The notes: generated by a model not told the origin, from the sequence alone. A DNA stretch of 64,000 bases from Prevotella sp. UBA5379 (GCA_002409785.1 DHOX01000092.1:33387-97386), one strand, 5' to 3'; positions 17,763 to 26,787 are shown, counted from the first letter of the stretch. Translations and numbers: made by a program.

Positions 17763-18803
17763 TCAGGTTGTAATCTCTCCTGCAATAGAGTGTGACATCA
17801 TGATTCTCACCATGTGAGAATCCGTGTACCTGGCCTGCAAATACATAAGTTTGGTGATGGCAGCTTCTGCCGTGCTGTCATAGCCGCTGATCACCCCTGC
17901 ATGCTGGAGTTGATACCCCGTATCATAACGGCTCATTTCCACTCTTCCACTGATGCACTGACTCACGTTTACGATCGTCACCCCACGGGAAGAGGCCTCT
18001 TTGAGGAGTCGTAATATCCATTGCATGTGAGGCGCATTTCCACTTCCGAAACTCCGCATGACAATGCCCTTGAGTTGCGGGTGATCCAGGATATGACGCA
18101 TAATACTTTCTTCTATTCCAGGGAACAAACTGAAGACAATGACATTAGTATCCATCTTGAAATGGGGGATCATGGGTTTGGAGAAATCAGGCCGCAGGAT
18201 ATGATGTCTGTGAAAAGTAAAATTAACTCCTGCCTCGCACAGATGAGGATAATTGAATGAGTCAAAGGCATTAAACCCATCTGCTGCAATCTTCGTAGCC
18301 CTGTTACCCCGAATGAGTTGCTGGCTGAAATAGATGCATACCTCAGGAACTTCCGGAGTACCGTCAAGACGTCGGGCACTGGCTATCTCGATGCTGGTCA
18401 ACACATTTTCCTTGCCGTCAGTCCGTAACAGTCCCATGGGGAGTTGGCTGCCGGTAAGAATGACCGGCTTGGTCAGGTTTTCCAGCATAAAACTCAATGC
18501 TGATGCTGTATACGCCATGGTATCAGTGCCATGGAGAATGACAAAACCGTCATGGTCGGGATAGTTGGATGAGATGATATGGACGAGTTGCCCCCAGTTC
18601 TGCGGATTCATATCCGAAGAATCAATAGGAGGAGTAAACTGATAGATATCAATATCGGCATCCACGTCCCTCAGTTCCGGCATAGACTCCCCTAAATGGT
18701 TAAAATCCAATGGTTCCAGAGCACCCGTCTGGGAGTTTCTGCCCATCCCGATAGTGCCACCTGTATAGATGAGGAGCACTTTGCTTCTTTTCCCGTTATT
18801 CAT
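17763..18803 (-). CDS. ansA: Type I (cytoplasmic) L-asparaginase
   Basis: Hydrolyses L-asparagine to aspartate and ammonia. 346 residues with both catalytic threonine motifs: YTGGTIGM near the N-terminus (nucleophile loop, about residues 13-20) and HGTDTMAYTASALSF (about 90-104). No signal peptide, so the cytoplasmic type I enzyme is more likely than the periplasmic AnsB type. Later segments SFGSGNAPH and VNVSQCISGRVEMSRYDTG fit the family C-terminal domain. It runs divergently from uxaC with a 173-base shared control region holding a good promoter and a LacI-like operator. The product aspartate feeds the dapA pathway, but a functional link is only inference. Confidence 0.94.
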   Translation of the reverse strand: MNNGKRSKVLLIYTGGTIGMGRNSQTGALEPLDFNHLGESMPELRDVDADIDIYQFTPPIDSSDMNPQNWGQLVHIISSNYPDHDGFVILHGTDTMAYTASALSFMLENLTKPVILTGSQLPMGLLRTDGKENVLTSIEIASARRLDGTPEVPEVCIYFSQQLIRGNRATKIAADGFNAFDSFNYPHLCEAGVNFTFHRHHILRPDFSKPMIPHFKMDTNVIVFSLFPGIEESIMRHILDHPQLKGIVMRSFGSGNAPHMQWILRLLKEASSRGVTIVNVSQCISGRVEMSRYDTGYQLQHAGVISGYDSTAEAAITKLMYLQARYTDSHMVRIMMSHSIAGEITT

Positions 18804-18863
18804 ATCCGTTACCCTTATCTGACTCAGATCGTTTTCTGTTCATATCATAGCGAAATGCACTCT

Positions 18864-18877
18864 CGCAATCGTTTGCG
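18864..18877. promoter_or_regulatory. LacI-family-like operator between ansA and uxaC
   Basis: CGCAATCGTTTGCG is a 14-base near-palindrome (12 of 14 symmetric positions) with the central CG and GCAA/TTGC arms typical of LacI/GalR-family operators. It overlaps a tandem decamer (GTTTGCGTTA, GTTTGCGTTG at 18871-18890), followed by the inverted repeat TTTGC-GTT-GCAAA (18882-18894) over the ansA -7 box. Uronate genes in Bacteroidetes are often under LacI-type control, so a hexuronate regulator is a plausible inference. No LacI gene is in this window. Confidence 0.5.
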
Positions 18878-18890
18878 TTAGTTTGCGTTG

Positions 18891-18921
18891 CAAATATAAA
18901 GCAAAATTTTCGGAATACAAA
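18891..18921 (-). promoter_or_regulatory. Promoter of ansA
   Basis: On the minus strand: -33 TTTG (18918-18921), a 19-base spacer, and -7 TATATTTG (18891-18898), an exact Bacteroidetes-type promoter with a leader of about 80 bases containing the candidate operator. Confidence 0.75.
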
Positions 18922-18930
18922 GAAATTCAC

Positions 18931-18938
18931 TATATTTG
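18931..18938 (+). promoter_or_regulatory. -7 promoter box of uxaC
   Basis: TATATTTG matches TAnnTTTG exactly, 38 bases before the uxaC ATG. It lies back to back with the ansA promoter, so RNA polymerase binding at the two may interfere. Confidence 0.62.
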
Positions 18939-18976
18939 CATAAGTATCTTGAAACTTAAAAACAAATAACTCTATC

Positions 18977-20374
18977 ATGAAACAATTTATGAGTAAGGAC
19001 TTCCTTCTGCAGACGGATATTGCCAAGGATCTTTTTCACAATCATGCGGCTAAGATGCCAATTATTGATTATCACTGTCATTTGATTCCTCAGATGGTTG
19101 CAGACGACTATCAGTTTAAGAATATTACTGAACTCTGGCTTGGAGGCGATCATTATAAATGGAGGGCAATGCGTACGAATGGCGTACCGGAAAAGTACTG
19201 TACCGGTGATGCTTCTGATTGGGAAAAATTCGAGAAGTGGGCTGAGACCGTTCCTTATACTTTCCGGAACCCCCTGTATCACTGGACTCATCTGGAACTG
19301 AAAACGGCCTTCGGTATCACAAAATTGCTGAGCCCGAAGACGGCACGTGAAATCTACGATGAGTGCAATGAAAAATTAAAGTTGCCTGAGTACAGTGCCA
19401 GAGGCCTGATGCGCCGTTATCATGTGGAATGTGTCTGTACGACAGATGATCCTATAGATGATCTGCGCTATCATAAAAAAACTCGTGAGAGTGGTTTTGA
19501 AATCAAAATGCTGCCAGCCTGGCGACCGGACAAGGCCATGAATATCGAGAAACCGGACTATGCGGAGTATATCAACAAACTCGCGGAGGTAGATGATTCC
19601 CATATTACCACTTTCCAGGAGATGGTCGATGCTTTGCAGAACCGCCATGATTTCTTTGCTGAGAATGGATGCAAACTGAGCGATCATGGTGTAGAGGAAT
19701 TTTATGATGATCCTTATACGGATTCCCAGATTGAAATCATCTTTGAAAAAGCCATGCGTAAACAGCATCTTTCTGCTGAAGAGATACGGCAGTACAAGCA
19801 TGCTTTTCTGAAGATCTGTGCAGAAATGGATGCGGATGCTGATTGGACCCAGCAGTATCATTATGGGGCGATCCGTGACAACAATACTTTGATGTATAAA
19901 CAACTTGGCCCGGACACGGGGTTTGATTCTATCGGCGAATTCAATACGGCCAAGGCAATGAGTCATTTCCTGGATGATCTGAATACTGAAGGAAAGCTGA
20001 CGCGTACGATCCTGTATTGCCTGAATCCCGGTGACAATGAGATGGTTGCTACGATGATCGGCAATTTCCAGGGAGGTGAACCCGGCAAGATACAGTTTGG
20101 TTCAGGCTGGTGGTTTAATGATCAACTGGATGGGATGACCAAGCAGATAAATGCTCTTTCTACACTTGGGTTGCTGAGTCGTTTTGTCGGGATGCTGACA
20201 GACAGTCGTTCCTTCCTGAGTTATCCACGTCATGAATATTTCCGTCGCCTGTTGTGTAATATTCTGGGCAATGATGTTGAGAACGGACTGCTGCCTGATG
20301 ACCGCGATGCGCTGGCCAGAATGGTGGAAGATATTTCTTACAATAATGCACGTCGGTATTTTAAATTCTATTAA
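18977..20374 (+). CDS. uxaC: Glucuronate (uronate) isomerase
   Basis: Converts D-glucuronate to D-fructuronate and D-galacturonate to D-tagaturonate in pectin and glucuronoxylan catabolism. The 465-residue protein has the amidohydrolase-fold N-terminal PIIDYHCHLIPQ with the HxH pair, the family segments ELWLGGDHYKWRAMR, CTTDDPIDDL, MLPAWRPDKA, QYHYGAIRDNN, FGSGWWFND and MLTDSRSF, and a C-terminus at the expected place. Length matches the family (about 468). Other uxu/uxa genes are not adjacent, so the pathway is scattered in this genome. A terminator-like hairpin follows. Confidence 0.97.
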   Translation: MKQFMSKDFLLQTDIAKDLFHNHAAKMPIIDYHCHLIPQMVADDYQFKNITELWLGGDHYKWRAMRTNGVPEKYCTGDASDWEKFEKWAETVPYTFRNPLYHWTHLELKTAFGITKLLSPKTAREIYDECNEKLKLPEYSARGLMRRYHVECVCTTDDPIDDLRYHKKTRESGFEIKMLPAWRPDKAMNIEKPDYAEYINKLAEVDDSHITTFQEMVDALQNRHDFFAENGCKLSDHGVEEFYDDPYTDSQIEIIFEKAMRKQHLSAEEIRQYKHAFLKICAEMDADADWTQQYHYGAIRDNNTLMYKQLGPDTGFDSIGEFNTAKAMSHFLDDLNTEGKLTRTILYCLNPGDNEMVATMIGNFQGGEPGKIQFGSGWWFNDQLDGMTKQINALSTLGLLSRFVGMLTDSRSFLSYPRHEYFRRLLCNILGNDVENGLLPDDRDALARMVEDISYNNARRYFKFY

Positions 20375-20445
20375 GGGATAGGTTGATTTAGAAATGATTA
20401 ATAATATAATGTTTTTCTGATAACTTTGTCATCAGGAAAGGATAA

Positions 20446-20477
20446 GGGATGAGCAGAACGGGTTCGTCCCTTTTTTT
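20446..20477 (+). terminator. Probable terminator after uxaC
   Basis: Short stem GGGATGA / TCGTCCC (one U-G pair) around an 11-base loop, followed by seven T residues (20471-20477). It lies 72 bases after the uxaC stop. Confidence 0.6.
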
Positions 20478-20737
20478 GATTTCTTTTGTGAGAGGGGAAA
20501 TCTTTTATCGGTGGAAGGGGAGACGGACTGCCGACTGGACCGGAAAGGTCTTTCCTGACGGACACGTATGAAAGACGAATGGTTATACACCTGTTCCGAA
20601 GAGATATGGCATGAGCCCGGAAGGGATCTTCTGATCCGGTCAGAAAGGGAGTTTGCCTTACTTCTCTGGTAAACATTTGATTAAGCCTTTTTGCCACGTT
20701 CAGCAGATAGATTTTATTGTATTTTATAGGTTAAAAA
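20478..20737. other. Intergenic segment, possibly small-ORF coding
   Basis: The gap between uxaC and the Wza-like gene is 427 bases and richer in G+C than other intergenic DNA here. It holds no recognisable gene. On the plus strand two tiny frames occur, 20449-20571 (40 residues) and 20568-20672 (34 residues), overlapping by ATGA; a TAACTTTG box (20421-20428) precedes them. On the minus strand a 99-codon frame from a GTG at 20697 is also open. None resembles a known protein and frames of this size can occur by chance. A decayed gene is another explanation. Confidence 0.3.
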
Positions 20738-20769
20738 TTTGCCGTTTTGAAAAATAAGACGTACTTTTG
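20738..20769 (+). promoter_or_regulatory. Promoter of the Wza-like gene
   Basis: TTTG at 20738-20741, a 20-base spacer, then TACTTTTG at 20762-20769, fitting the Bacteroidetes consensus. The ATG is 33 bases downstream. Confidence 0.72.
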
Positions 20770-20801
20770 CAAGGATAAAAACGAAAAATTTTGAAGCAAA
20801 A

Positions 20802-21614
20802 ATGAAAAAATGGTTCTGCGCGGTGCTTCTAGGATTGGCTGTGGTGATGACATTAGCCTTAGATGGTTGTTCCAGTTCGAAGGGCGTGGCATATTTCCAA
20901 AATGCCGATTCGGTGAGTTTGGCAGCATCCCGAGTGTTGTATGATGCCAAAATCATGCCCAAAGACCAGTTGACAATTACTGTAAACACGACCGATCCGG
21001 AGGCTGCGGCCCCCTTTAATCTCTCCGTTTCTGCTACGGTAGGAACCAGTGGACAGTTGAATAATGGCGGTGGCAGTAGTTTGCAGGGGTATCTGGTAGA
21101 TAATGACGGTGACATTGATTTCCCGATCGTGGGGAAACTGCATGTGGTTGGGCTGACGAAAACAGAATGTGAGGATATGATCCGGAAGAAGATCCAGCCT
21201 TATATGGCAAAGGCAGAAAATCCGATCGTAACGGTCCGTATGGCCAGTTATCGGGTTACTGTTCTGGGAGAGGTCAAGAATCCCGGGGTCGTCCAGGTGC
21301 CGACGGAAAAGATGAGTGTTCTTGAGGCCATCGCCCAGGCAGGGGATCTGACCATTTATGGTAAGCGTAATAATGTGATGCTGATCAGAGAGGCTGCAGA
21401 CGGGGAGAAATCCATCCACCGCTTGAATCTGAATGATGCCAATCTGATCAATTCTCCTTATTATTATCTTCAGCAGAACGACATCCTCTATGTACAGCCA
21501 AATGGGGTACAGGCAAGAAATTCATCCATTGGCAGTTCTACTAACATCTGGTTCTCCCTGGTGGGTATCATCACGTCAGTAGCTTCTCTGCTCGTCAATA
21601 TTCTTCGGAATTAA
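20802..21614 (+). CDS. Wza-like polysaccharide export lipoprotein
   Basis: Predicted outer membrane lipoprotein of the polysaccharide biosynthesis/export family (Wza/Gum-like), which forms the exit channel for capsule or exopolysaccharide. 270 residues: signal peptide with lipobox LDGC (Cys23), a Poly_export domain (about 40-145, including VDNDGDIDFPIVGKLHVVG), an SLBB ligand-binding beta-grasp (about 150-220, with YRVTVLGEVKNPGVV) and a hydrophobic C-terminal helix (about 247-268) that may span the outer membrane. The usual partner tyrosine kinase/chain-length regulator Wzc is not adjacent; glmS follows 46 bases later, a link through amino-sugar precursors being possible. No glycosyltransferase cluster surrounds it. 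Confidence 0.87.
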   Translation: MKKWFCAVLLGLAVVMTLALDGCSSSKGVAYFQNADSVSLAASRVLYDAKIMPKDQLTITVNTTDPEAAAPFNLSVSATVGTSGQLNNGGGSSLQGYLVDNDGDIDFPIVGKLHVVGLTKTECEDMIRKKIQPYMAKAENPIVTVRMASYRVTVLGEVKNPGVVQVPTEKMSVLEAIAQAGDLTIYGKRNNVMLIREAADGEKSIHRLNLNDANLINSPYYYLQQNDILYVQPNGVQARNSSIGSSTNIWFSLVGIITSVASLLVNILRN

Positions 21615-21660
21615 GTGATGCTTAATGAAATGATATAATCATATTTTCAATCGTTGGTTT

Positions 21661-23568
21661 ATGTGTGGTATTGTAGGTTATTTAGGAAAGAGACAGGCCT
21701 ATCCGATCCTGATAAAAGGATTGAAAAGACTTGAATACCGTGGCTATGATTCTGCTGGAGTAGCCTTGATTAATCCAAAAGGAACCTTAAATGTCTATAA
21801 GACAAAAGGGAAAGTTTCTGATCTGGAAACTCTTTGCCAGGACAAGGATACTTCCGGTTGTATCGGTATAGCCCATACCCGTTGGGCTACCCATGGAGAA
21901 CCTTCCACTGTAAATGCTCATCCCCAACTTTCTGAATCGAAAAATCTTGCCATCATCCATAATGGCATCATTGAGAATTATGCCGAGATCAAGAATAATC
22001 TGCTGGCAAAGGGGATGCATTTTACCAGTGATACCGATACGGAGGTACTTATCAACTTGATTGAATACATCCAGATCACGAAAAAAATAGATCTGTTGAC
22101 TGCTGTGCAGATAGCTCTCCGTCAGGTAATCGGAGCCTATGCCATTGCCATAGTAGACAAGCATTGTCCCGATCAGATCATTGCTGCCCGTAAGGCGAGT
22201 CCGCTGGTCGTGGGGATCGGAAAGAACAAAGACGAGTTCTTCCTGGGTTCAGATGCCAGTCCGATAGTTGAATTTACCGATAAGGTCGTGTATCTTAATG
22301 ATGAGAATATTGCCGTCATGAAATTAGGCCAGGACTTGAAGGTTGTTGATATTCATAACCTGAAGCTGAATCCGGAGATACAGACGGTGGATCTTGATTT
22401 AGGGCAGATTGAAAAGGGGGGATTTCCTCATTTTATGTTAAAGGAGATTTTTGAGCAGCCGGAATGTCTCAGAAATTGTATGAGAGGACGTATCGTCAAC
22501 CGGATCGTAGAAACGACTGCGGTCAGTGAGGGGAAGAGCGGCCCGACAAAGAAAGAAACGGAAATGGGTATCGTCTTGAGCGCGATCACAGATCATAAGG
22601 AGCAACTGGTGAATGCAAAACGCATCATCATCGTCGCTTGCGGTACGTCCTGGCATGCAGGACTGATCGGAAAACAACTGCTGGAGGGTTTCTGCCGGAT
22701 TCCCACAGAGGTGGAGTATGCCAGCGAGTTCCGTTACCGTAATCCGGTGGTCACCAAGGACGATGTCGTAATAGCTCTCAGTCAGAGTGGGGAGACCGCA
22801 GATACCCTGGCAGCTATCAAACTCGCAAAGGAGAGGGGAGCTTTTATCTTCGGGATATGTAATGCGGTGGGAAGCAGTATTCCACGTGTTACGGATACAG
22901 GTACCTATATTCATGTGGGACCGGAGATAGGCGTAGCTTCAACAAAGGCTTTTACTGGTCAGATCACAGTACTCATCATGCTTGCCCTGTCAGTCGGCAG
23001 GGAGAAGGGGACGATTTCTAATGACGACTATCAGAAGGTGATTAAAGAACTTTGGAATATTCCTGGCAAGATCAAGGAGGTCCTGCAGCTTAATAATGAG
23101 ATAGCTGACCTTAGCCGGACGTTTACATACGCCACGAATTTCCTGTATCTGGGACGAGGATACAGTTATCCCGTCGCTTTGGAGGGTGCCTTGAAACTGA
23201 AAGAAATCAGTTATATTCATGCTGAAGGTTATTCTGCCGCAGAGATGAAGCATGGTCCCATTGCCCTGATAGATTCAGATATGCCCGTAGTCGTCATCGC
23301 CCCTCATGATGCGATGTATGCGAAGATCCTGTCGAATATACAAGAGATAAAGGCGCGTAAGGGCAGAATCATCGCTATTGTTACAAAAGGAGATGAGACG
23401 ATCTCGAAGATTGCCGATGAGGTCATCGAATTACCGCCTACCATTGAGTGTCTGGAACCGTTGTTGGCCACGGTGCCCTTACAACTTTTAGCCTATCATA
23501 TCGCCGTCTGCAAAGGCAAGAATGTTGATCAGCCCAGAAACCTGGCAAAATCGGTTACGGTGGAATGA
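21661..23568 (+). CDS. glmS: Glutamine--fructose-6-phosphate aminotransferase (isomerizing)
   Basis: Makes glucosamine-6-phosphate from fructose-6-phosphate and glutamine, the entry to UDP-GlcNAc for peptidoglycan, LPS and capsule. 635 residues: N-terminal class II glutaminase with nucleophile Cys2 (MCGIVGYLGKR) and motifs RLEYRGYDSAG, HTRWATHGEPS; then two SIS sugar-isomerase domains with CGTSWHAG, SQSGETADTL, and STKAFTGQ, and the C-terminal closing sequence PRNLAKSVTVE whose last residues seal the active site. Slightly longer than E. coli GlmS (609). No glmS ribozyme-like leader can fit in the 46 bases upstream. Followed by two other glutamine-using enzymes. Confidence 0.97.
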   Translation: MCGIVGYLGKRQAYPILIKGLKRLEYRGYDSAGVALINPKGTLNVYKTKGKVSDLETLCQDKDTSGCIGIAHTRWATHGEPSTVNAHPQLSESKNLAIIHNGIIENYAEIKNNLLAKGMHFTSDTDTEVLINLIEYIQITKKIDLLTAVQIALRQVIGAYAIAIVDKHCPDQIIAARKASPLVVGIGKNKDEFFLGSDASPIVEFTDKVVYLNDENIAVMKLGQDLKVVDIHNLKLNPEIQTVDLDLGQIEKGGFPHFMLKEIFEQPECLRNCMRGRIVNRIVETTAVSEGKSGPTKKETEMGIVLSAITDHKEQLVNAKRIIIVACGTSWHAGLIGKQLLEGFCRIPTEVEYASEFRYRNPVVTKDDVVIALSQSGETADTLAAIKLAKERGAFIFGICNAVGSSIPRVTDTGTYIHVGPEIGVASTKAFTGQITVLIMLALSVGREKGTISNDDYQKVIKELWNIPGKIKEVLQLNNEIADLSRTFTYATNFLYLGRGYSYPVALEGALKLKEISYIHAEGYSAAEMKHGPIALIDSDMPVVVIAPHDAMYAKILSNIQEIKARKGRIIAIVTKGDETISKIADEVIELPPTIECLEPLLATVPLQLLAYHIAVCKGKNVDQPRNLAKSVTVE

Positions 23569-23648
23569 CATCAAACAAGGAGTGAAAACAATATCCTGAT
23601 CATAAAAGGAGCCTATTAAAGAATTTTTTAAAGGGAGATTACTGGAAG

Positions 23649-25553
23649 ATGGAAAAAGAAATTCATGAAGATTGTGGAGTAGCATTGATTCGGCTGCTTC
23701 AACCGTTGGAATATTATCAGAAAAAATATTCTTCATGGACTTATGGACTGAACAAGCTCTATCTGATGATGGAAAAGCAGCATAACCGCGGACAGGAAGG
23801 AGCGGGGATGGCTTGTGTCAATTTGGATTCCCAGCCCGGACACGAATATATGTTCCGTGAACGGGCGGAAGGCAGCAATGCCATTACGGAAATTTTCAAT
23901 CGTGTCACTCAGAATTTCCACAGCATTCCGCCTGAGTTATTGAGGGATGTGAGTTATGCGAAACAAAATTTACCTTTTGCTGGACAACTTTATATGGGCC
24001 ACCTTCGGTATTCAACTACCGGGAAGAGTGGCCTTTCTTATGTCCATCCTTTTTTAAGACGAAATAACTGGAAAGCAAAGAATCTCTGTATCTGCGGAAA
24101 TTTTAATATGACCAACGTAGATGAGATCTTCAAGAAGATAACCGATCAGGGACAATGTCCCCGTATTTATAGTGATACCTATATCTTGCTAGAGCTCATG
24201 GGTCACCGTCTGGACCGGGAAGTGGAACGCAATTTTGTCAATGCGAAAGCTGAAGGGCTGACCAATCAGGACATTACCCGCTATATTGAGGATCATATAG
24301 AGATGAGCAACGTCCTTAAAAGTTCTATGAAGGATTTTGATGGCGGTTTCGTCATCTGCGGGCTGACAGGTTCCGGAGAAATGTTTTCGATGCGTGATCC
24401 CTGGGGAATCCGCCCGGCTTTCTACTATAAGAATGATGAAATAGTCGTCTTGGCTTCCGAGCGTCCTGTCTTACAGACCACCTTTGACCTGGAGTGTGAG
24501 GATATTAAGGAACTCCGCCCGGGGGAGGCTTTAATCGTCAATAAAAATGGGCATTGTAACCTGAAACAGATCCTTGATCCCCAGGGTGATCATGCCTGCT
24601 CCTTTGAACGTATCTATTTCAGTCGTGGTTCAGACCAGGACATCTATAAAGAACGTAAACAACTTGGGGAGCAATTGGTCGGTCCGATTACCAAGGCCGT
24701 CAATGGCGATGTAGACCATACCGTGTTCGGCTATATTCCCAACACGGCTGAGGTAGCCTATTACGGTATGCTGGATGGCTTCAAACGCTATCTGAATGAA
24801 AGGAAGATCAGCCAGATAGAAAGTCTTGGGCATGTCCCTACCCATGACGAACTGGTAAGGATATTGGATAATTATGTGAGGTCGGAGAAAGTAGCATGGA
24901 AAGACATCAAGTTGCGTACTTTCATCACGGAAGGCAATACACGGAAAGACCTGGCCAGCCACGTCTATGACATTACCTACGGGAGTTTGACACCATACGA
25001 GGACAACCTGGTCATTATCGATGACAGCATTGTCCGGGGAACCACTTTAAAGGAAAGTATCCTAAGAATCCTCGAACGGCTGCATCCTAAAAAGATCGTT
25101 GTAGTCTCCAGTGCACCTCAGATTCGTTATCCCGACTATTATGGCATTGACATGCCGAGACTGGAAGAGTTTTCTGCCTTCCGGGCCACCATCCAGTTGA
25201 TTAAGCATAAAGGGAGGGAGCAACTGATAGAAGATACCTATGAATCCTGCAAGAGAGAGCTCCTTAAGCCAAAAGTTGAAATGCGTAATGTCGTACGTGA
25301 TCTCTATGAGCCTTTCAGTGTAGATGAGATCAATGATGAAATGGTGGAGATGCTCAGGCCGGAAGGGATGAAAACACCTATCGAAATTGTTTATCAGAGC
25401 ATGGATGGCTTGCATAAAGCAATTCCGGATCATAAGGGAGACTGGTATTTCTCCGGCAAATATCCTACACCCGGAGGAACGAAATGCTGTTTACAGGCCT
25501 TCATCAGTTATGTGGAAAATTCACGGGGCAAACAACTGGAAAAGAAGGGTTGA
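23649..25553 (+). CDS. Long Bacteroidetes-type amidophosphoribosyltransferase
   Basis: Predicted PRPP amidotransferase: transfers glutamine ammonia to PRPP to give phosphoribosylamine, the first step of purine synthesis. 634 residues, well above the usual 470-505. The class II glutaminase nucleophile would be Cys9 after removal of a short propeptide (MEKEIHED). The usual QHRGQEGAG motif is present as QHNRGQEGAG with one extra residue, FDGGFVICGL and MRDPWGIRP are conserved, and the PRPP loop is VIIDDSIVRGTT. A ~100-residue C-terminal extension ends in YPTPGGTKCCLQAF. Whether this is the only PurF of the cell or a paralogue cannot be told here. It sits between glmS and carAB. Confidence 0.88.
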   Translation: MEKEIHEDCGVALIRLLQPLEYYQKKYSSWTYGLNKLYLMMEKQHNRGQEGAGMACVNLDSQPGHEYMFRERAEGSNAITEIFNRVTQNFHSIPPELLRDVSYAKQNLPFAGQLYMGHLRYSTTGKSGLSYVHPFLRRNNWKAKNLCICGNFNMTNVDEIFKKITDQGQCPRIYSDTYILLELMGHRLDREVERNFVNAKAEGLTNQDITRYIEDHIEMSNVLKSSMKDFDGGFVICGLTGSGEMFSMRDPWGIRPAFYYKNDEIVVLASERPVLQTTFDLECEDIKELRPGEALIVNKNGHCNLKQILDPQGDHACSFERIYFSRGSDQDIYKERKQLGEQLVGPITKAVNGDVDHTVFGYIPNTAEVAYYGMLDGFKRYLNERKISQIESLGHVPTHDELVRILDNYVRSEKVAWKDIKLRTFITEGNTRKDLASHVYDITYGSLTPYEDNLVIIDDSIVRGTTLKESILRILERLHPKKIVVVSSAPQIRYPDYYGIDMPRLEEFSAFRATIQLIKHKGREQLIEDTYESCKRELLKPKVEMRNVVRDLYEPFSVDEINDEMVEMLRPEGMKTPIEIVYQSMDGLHKAIPDHKGDWYFSGKYPTPGGTKCCLQAFISYVENSRGKQLEKKG

Positions 25554-25669
25554 TGCTCTTAAAAGAAAAAGAGGGAGCGGATAATGACCCTTCTGCTGAT
25601 CAGCAAGAGCCAGGGCCCTGCCCCTCAAAGTTAAAAATAAATCATGAGTCTTAGCAATAGTTTATATAA

Positions 25670-26776
25670 ATGAAGAACGTAACATTAGTCTTGTCAGATG
25701 GTACCAAATTCCACGGAAAGAGTTTCGGATACGATGCTCCTGTAGCAGGTGAAGTCGTGTTCAATACCGCAATGATGGGGTATCCGGAGAGCCTTACCGA
25801 CCCTTCTTATGCCGGTCAGATGCTGGTGATGACCTTTCCGTTAGTCGGAAATTATGGCGTGCCCCCTTTCACTTTTGAAAAGAATGGCCTGCCTACTTTT
25901 ATGGAGGGCAGTAAAATTTATGTTTCTGCATTGATCGTAAGCGATTACAGTGAACAATACAGTCACTGGAATGCCGTGGAGAGTCTTGCAGATTGGTTGA
26001 AGCGTGAGCATGTGCCGGGCATTACCGGTATTGATACACGTGAATTGACAAAGATATTACGGTCTCATGGAGTGATGATGGGCAAGATCCTCTTTGATGA
26101 TGAACCGGATCGTATTCCCGAAGCCAATTATGAGGGAGTAAACTTTGTCGATCAGGTGAGCACGAAAAAGATTGTCACCTATAATGAAGGGGCTGGGAAG
26201 AAGGTTGTGCTTGTCGATTGCGGCGTCAAGGCAAATATTATCCGTTGCCTGATAGATCGTGGCCTGGAAGTGATCCGTGTGCCCTGGAATTATGATTATA
26301 CGAATATGGATTTTGATGGCCTTTTCCTGGCAAATGGCCCGGGTGATCCTGATACGTGCAGTGCTGCCGTTGAGATTATCCGCAAGCAGATGAGCCAGAG
26401 CCGCAAACCGATCTGTGGTATCTGCATGGGGAACCAATTGCTGGGGAAAGCTGCTGGAGCTACCATTTATAAGTTGAAGTATGGACACCGTGGACATAAC
26501 CAGCCGGTCCGTCTTGTGGGAACAACCCACTGTTATATCACGAGCCAGAATCACGGTTTTGCAGTTGATGCAAAGACCCTTGGAAGTGAATGGAAACAAC
26601 TTTTTGTCAATATGAACGATGGATCCAATGAGGGTATCCGTCACCAGACCAATCCGTGGTTTACCTCTCAATTTCATCCGGAAGCAGATTCCGGACCACT
26701 GGACACAAGATTCATGTTTGATCAGTTTGTGGAATGCCTGAATGGAAAGGTCCCGTCATTATTGAACACTAAATAA
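25670..26776 (+). CDS. carA: Carbamoyl phosphate synthase small subunit
   Basis: Glutaminase subunit that hydrolyses glutamine and channels ammonia to CarB for carbamoyl phosphate, the precursor of pyrimidines and arginine. 368 residues: N-terminal CPSase small-chain domain (LVLSDGTKFHGKSFG, FNTAMMGYPESLTDPSY) and a C-terminal class I glutamine amidotransferase with Cys252 in GICMGNQLLG and the His-Glu pair in SQFHPEADSGP. NHGFAVD also fits. ATG 25670 gives the expected N-terminus. The carB ATG follows 11 bases after the stop, so the subunits are co-transcribed. The 116-base gap after the purF-like gene shows no clear terminator. Confidence 0.97.
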   Translation: MKNVTLVLSDGTKFHGKSFGYDAPVAGEVVFNTAMMGYPESLTDPSYAGQMLVMTFPLVGNYGVPPFTFEKNGLPTFMEGSKIYVSALIVSDYSEQYSHWNAVESLADWLKREHVPGITGIDTRELTKILRSHGVMMGKILFDDEPDRIPEANYEGVNFVDQVSTKKIVTYNEGAGKKVVLVDCGVKANIIRCLIDRGLEVIRVPWNYDYTNMDFDGLFLANGPGDPDTCSAAVEIIRKQMSQSRKPICGICMGNQLLGKAAGATIYKLKYGHRGHNQPVRLVGTTHCYITSQNHGFAVDAKTLGSEWKQLFVNMNDGSNEGIRHQTNPWFTSQFHPEADSGPLDTRFMFDQFVECLNGKVPSLLNTK

Positions 26777-26787
26777 AGGAGAAGACG

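Noticed and set aside
20421..20477. A short independent sRNA between the TAACTTTG box and the terminator-like stem
   Set aside because: It would be only about 45 bases and lacks a -33 box; a simple uxaC terminator is the more economical reading.
21615..21660. Possible glmS ribozyme upstream of glmS
   Set aside because: The gap is only 46 bases and shows none of the ribozyme core.
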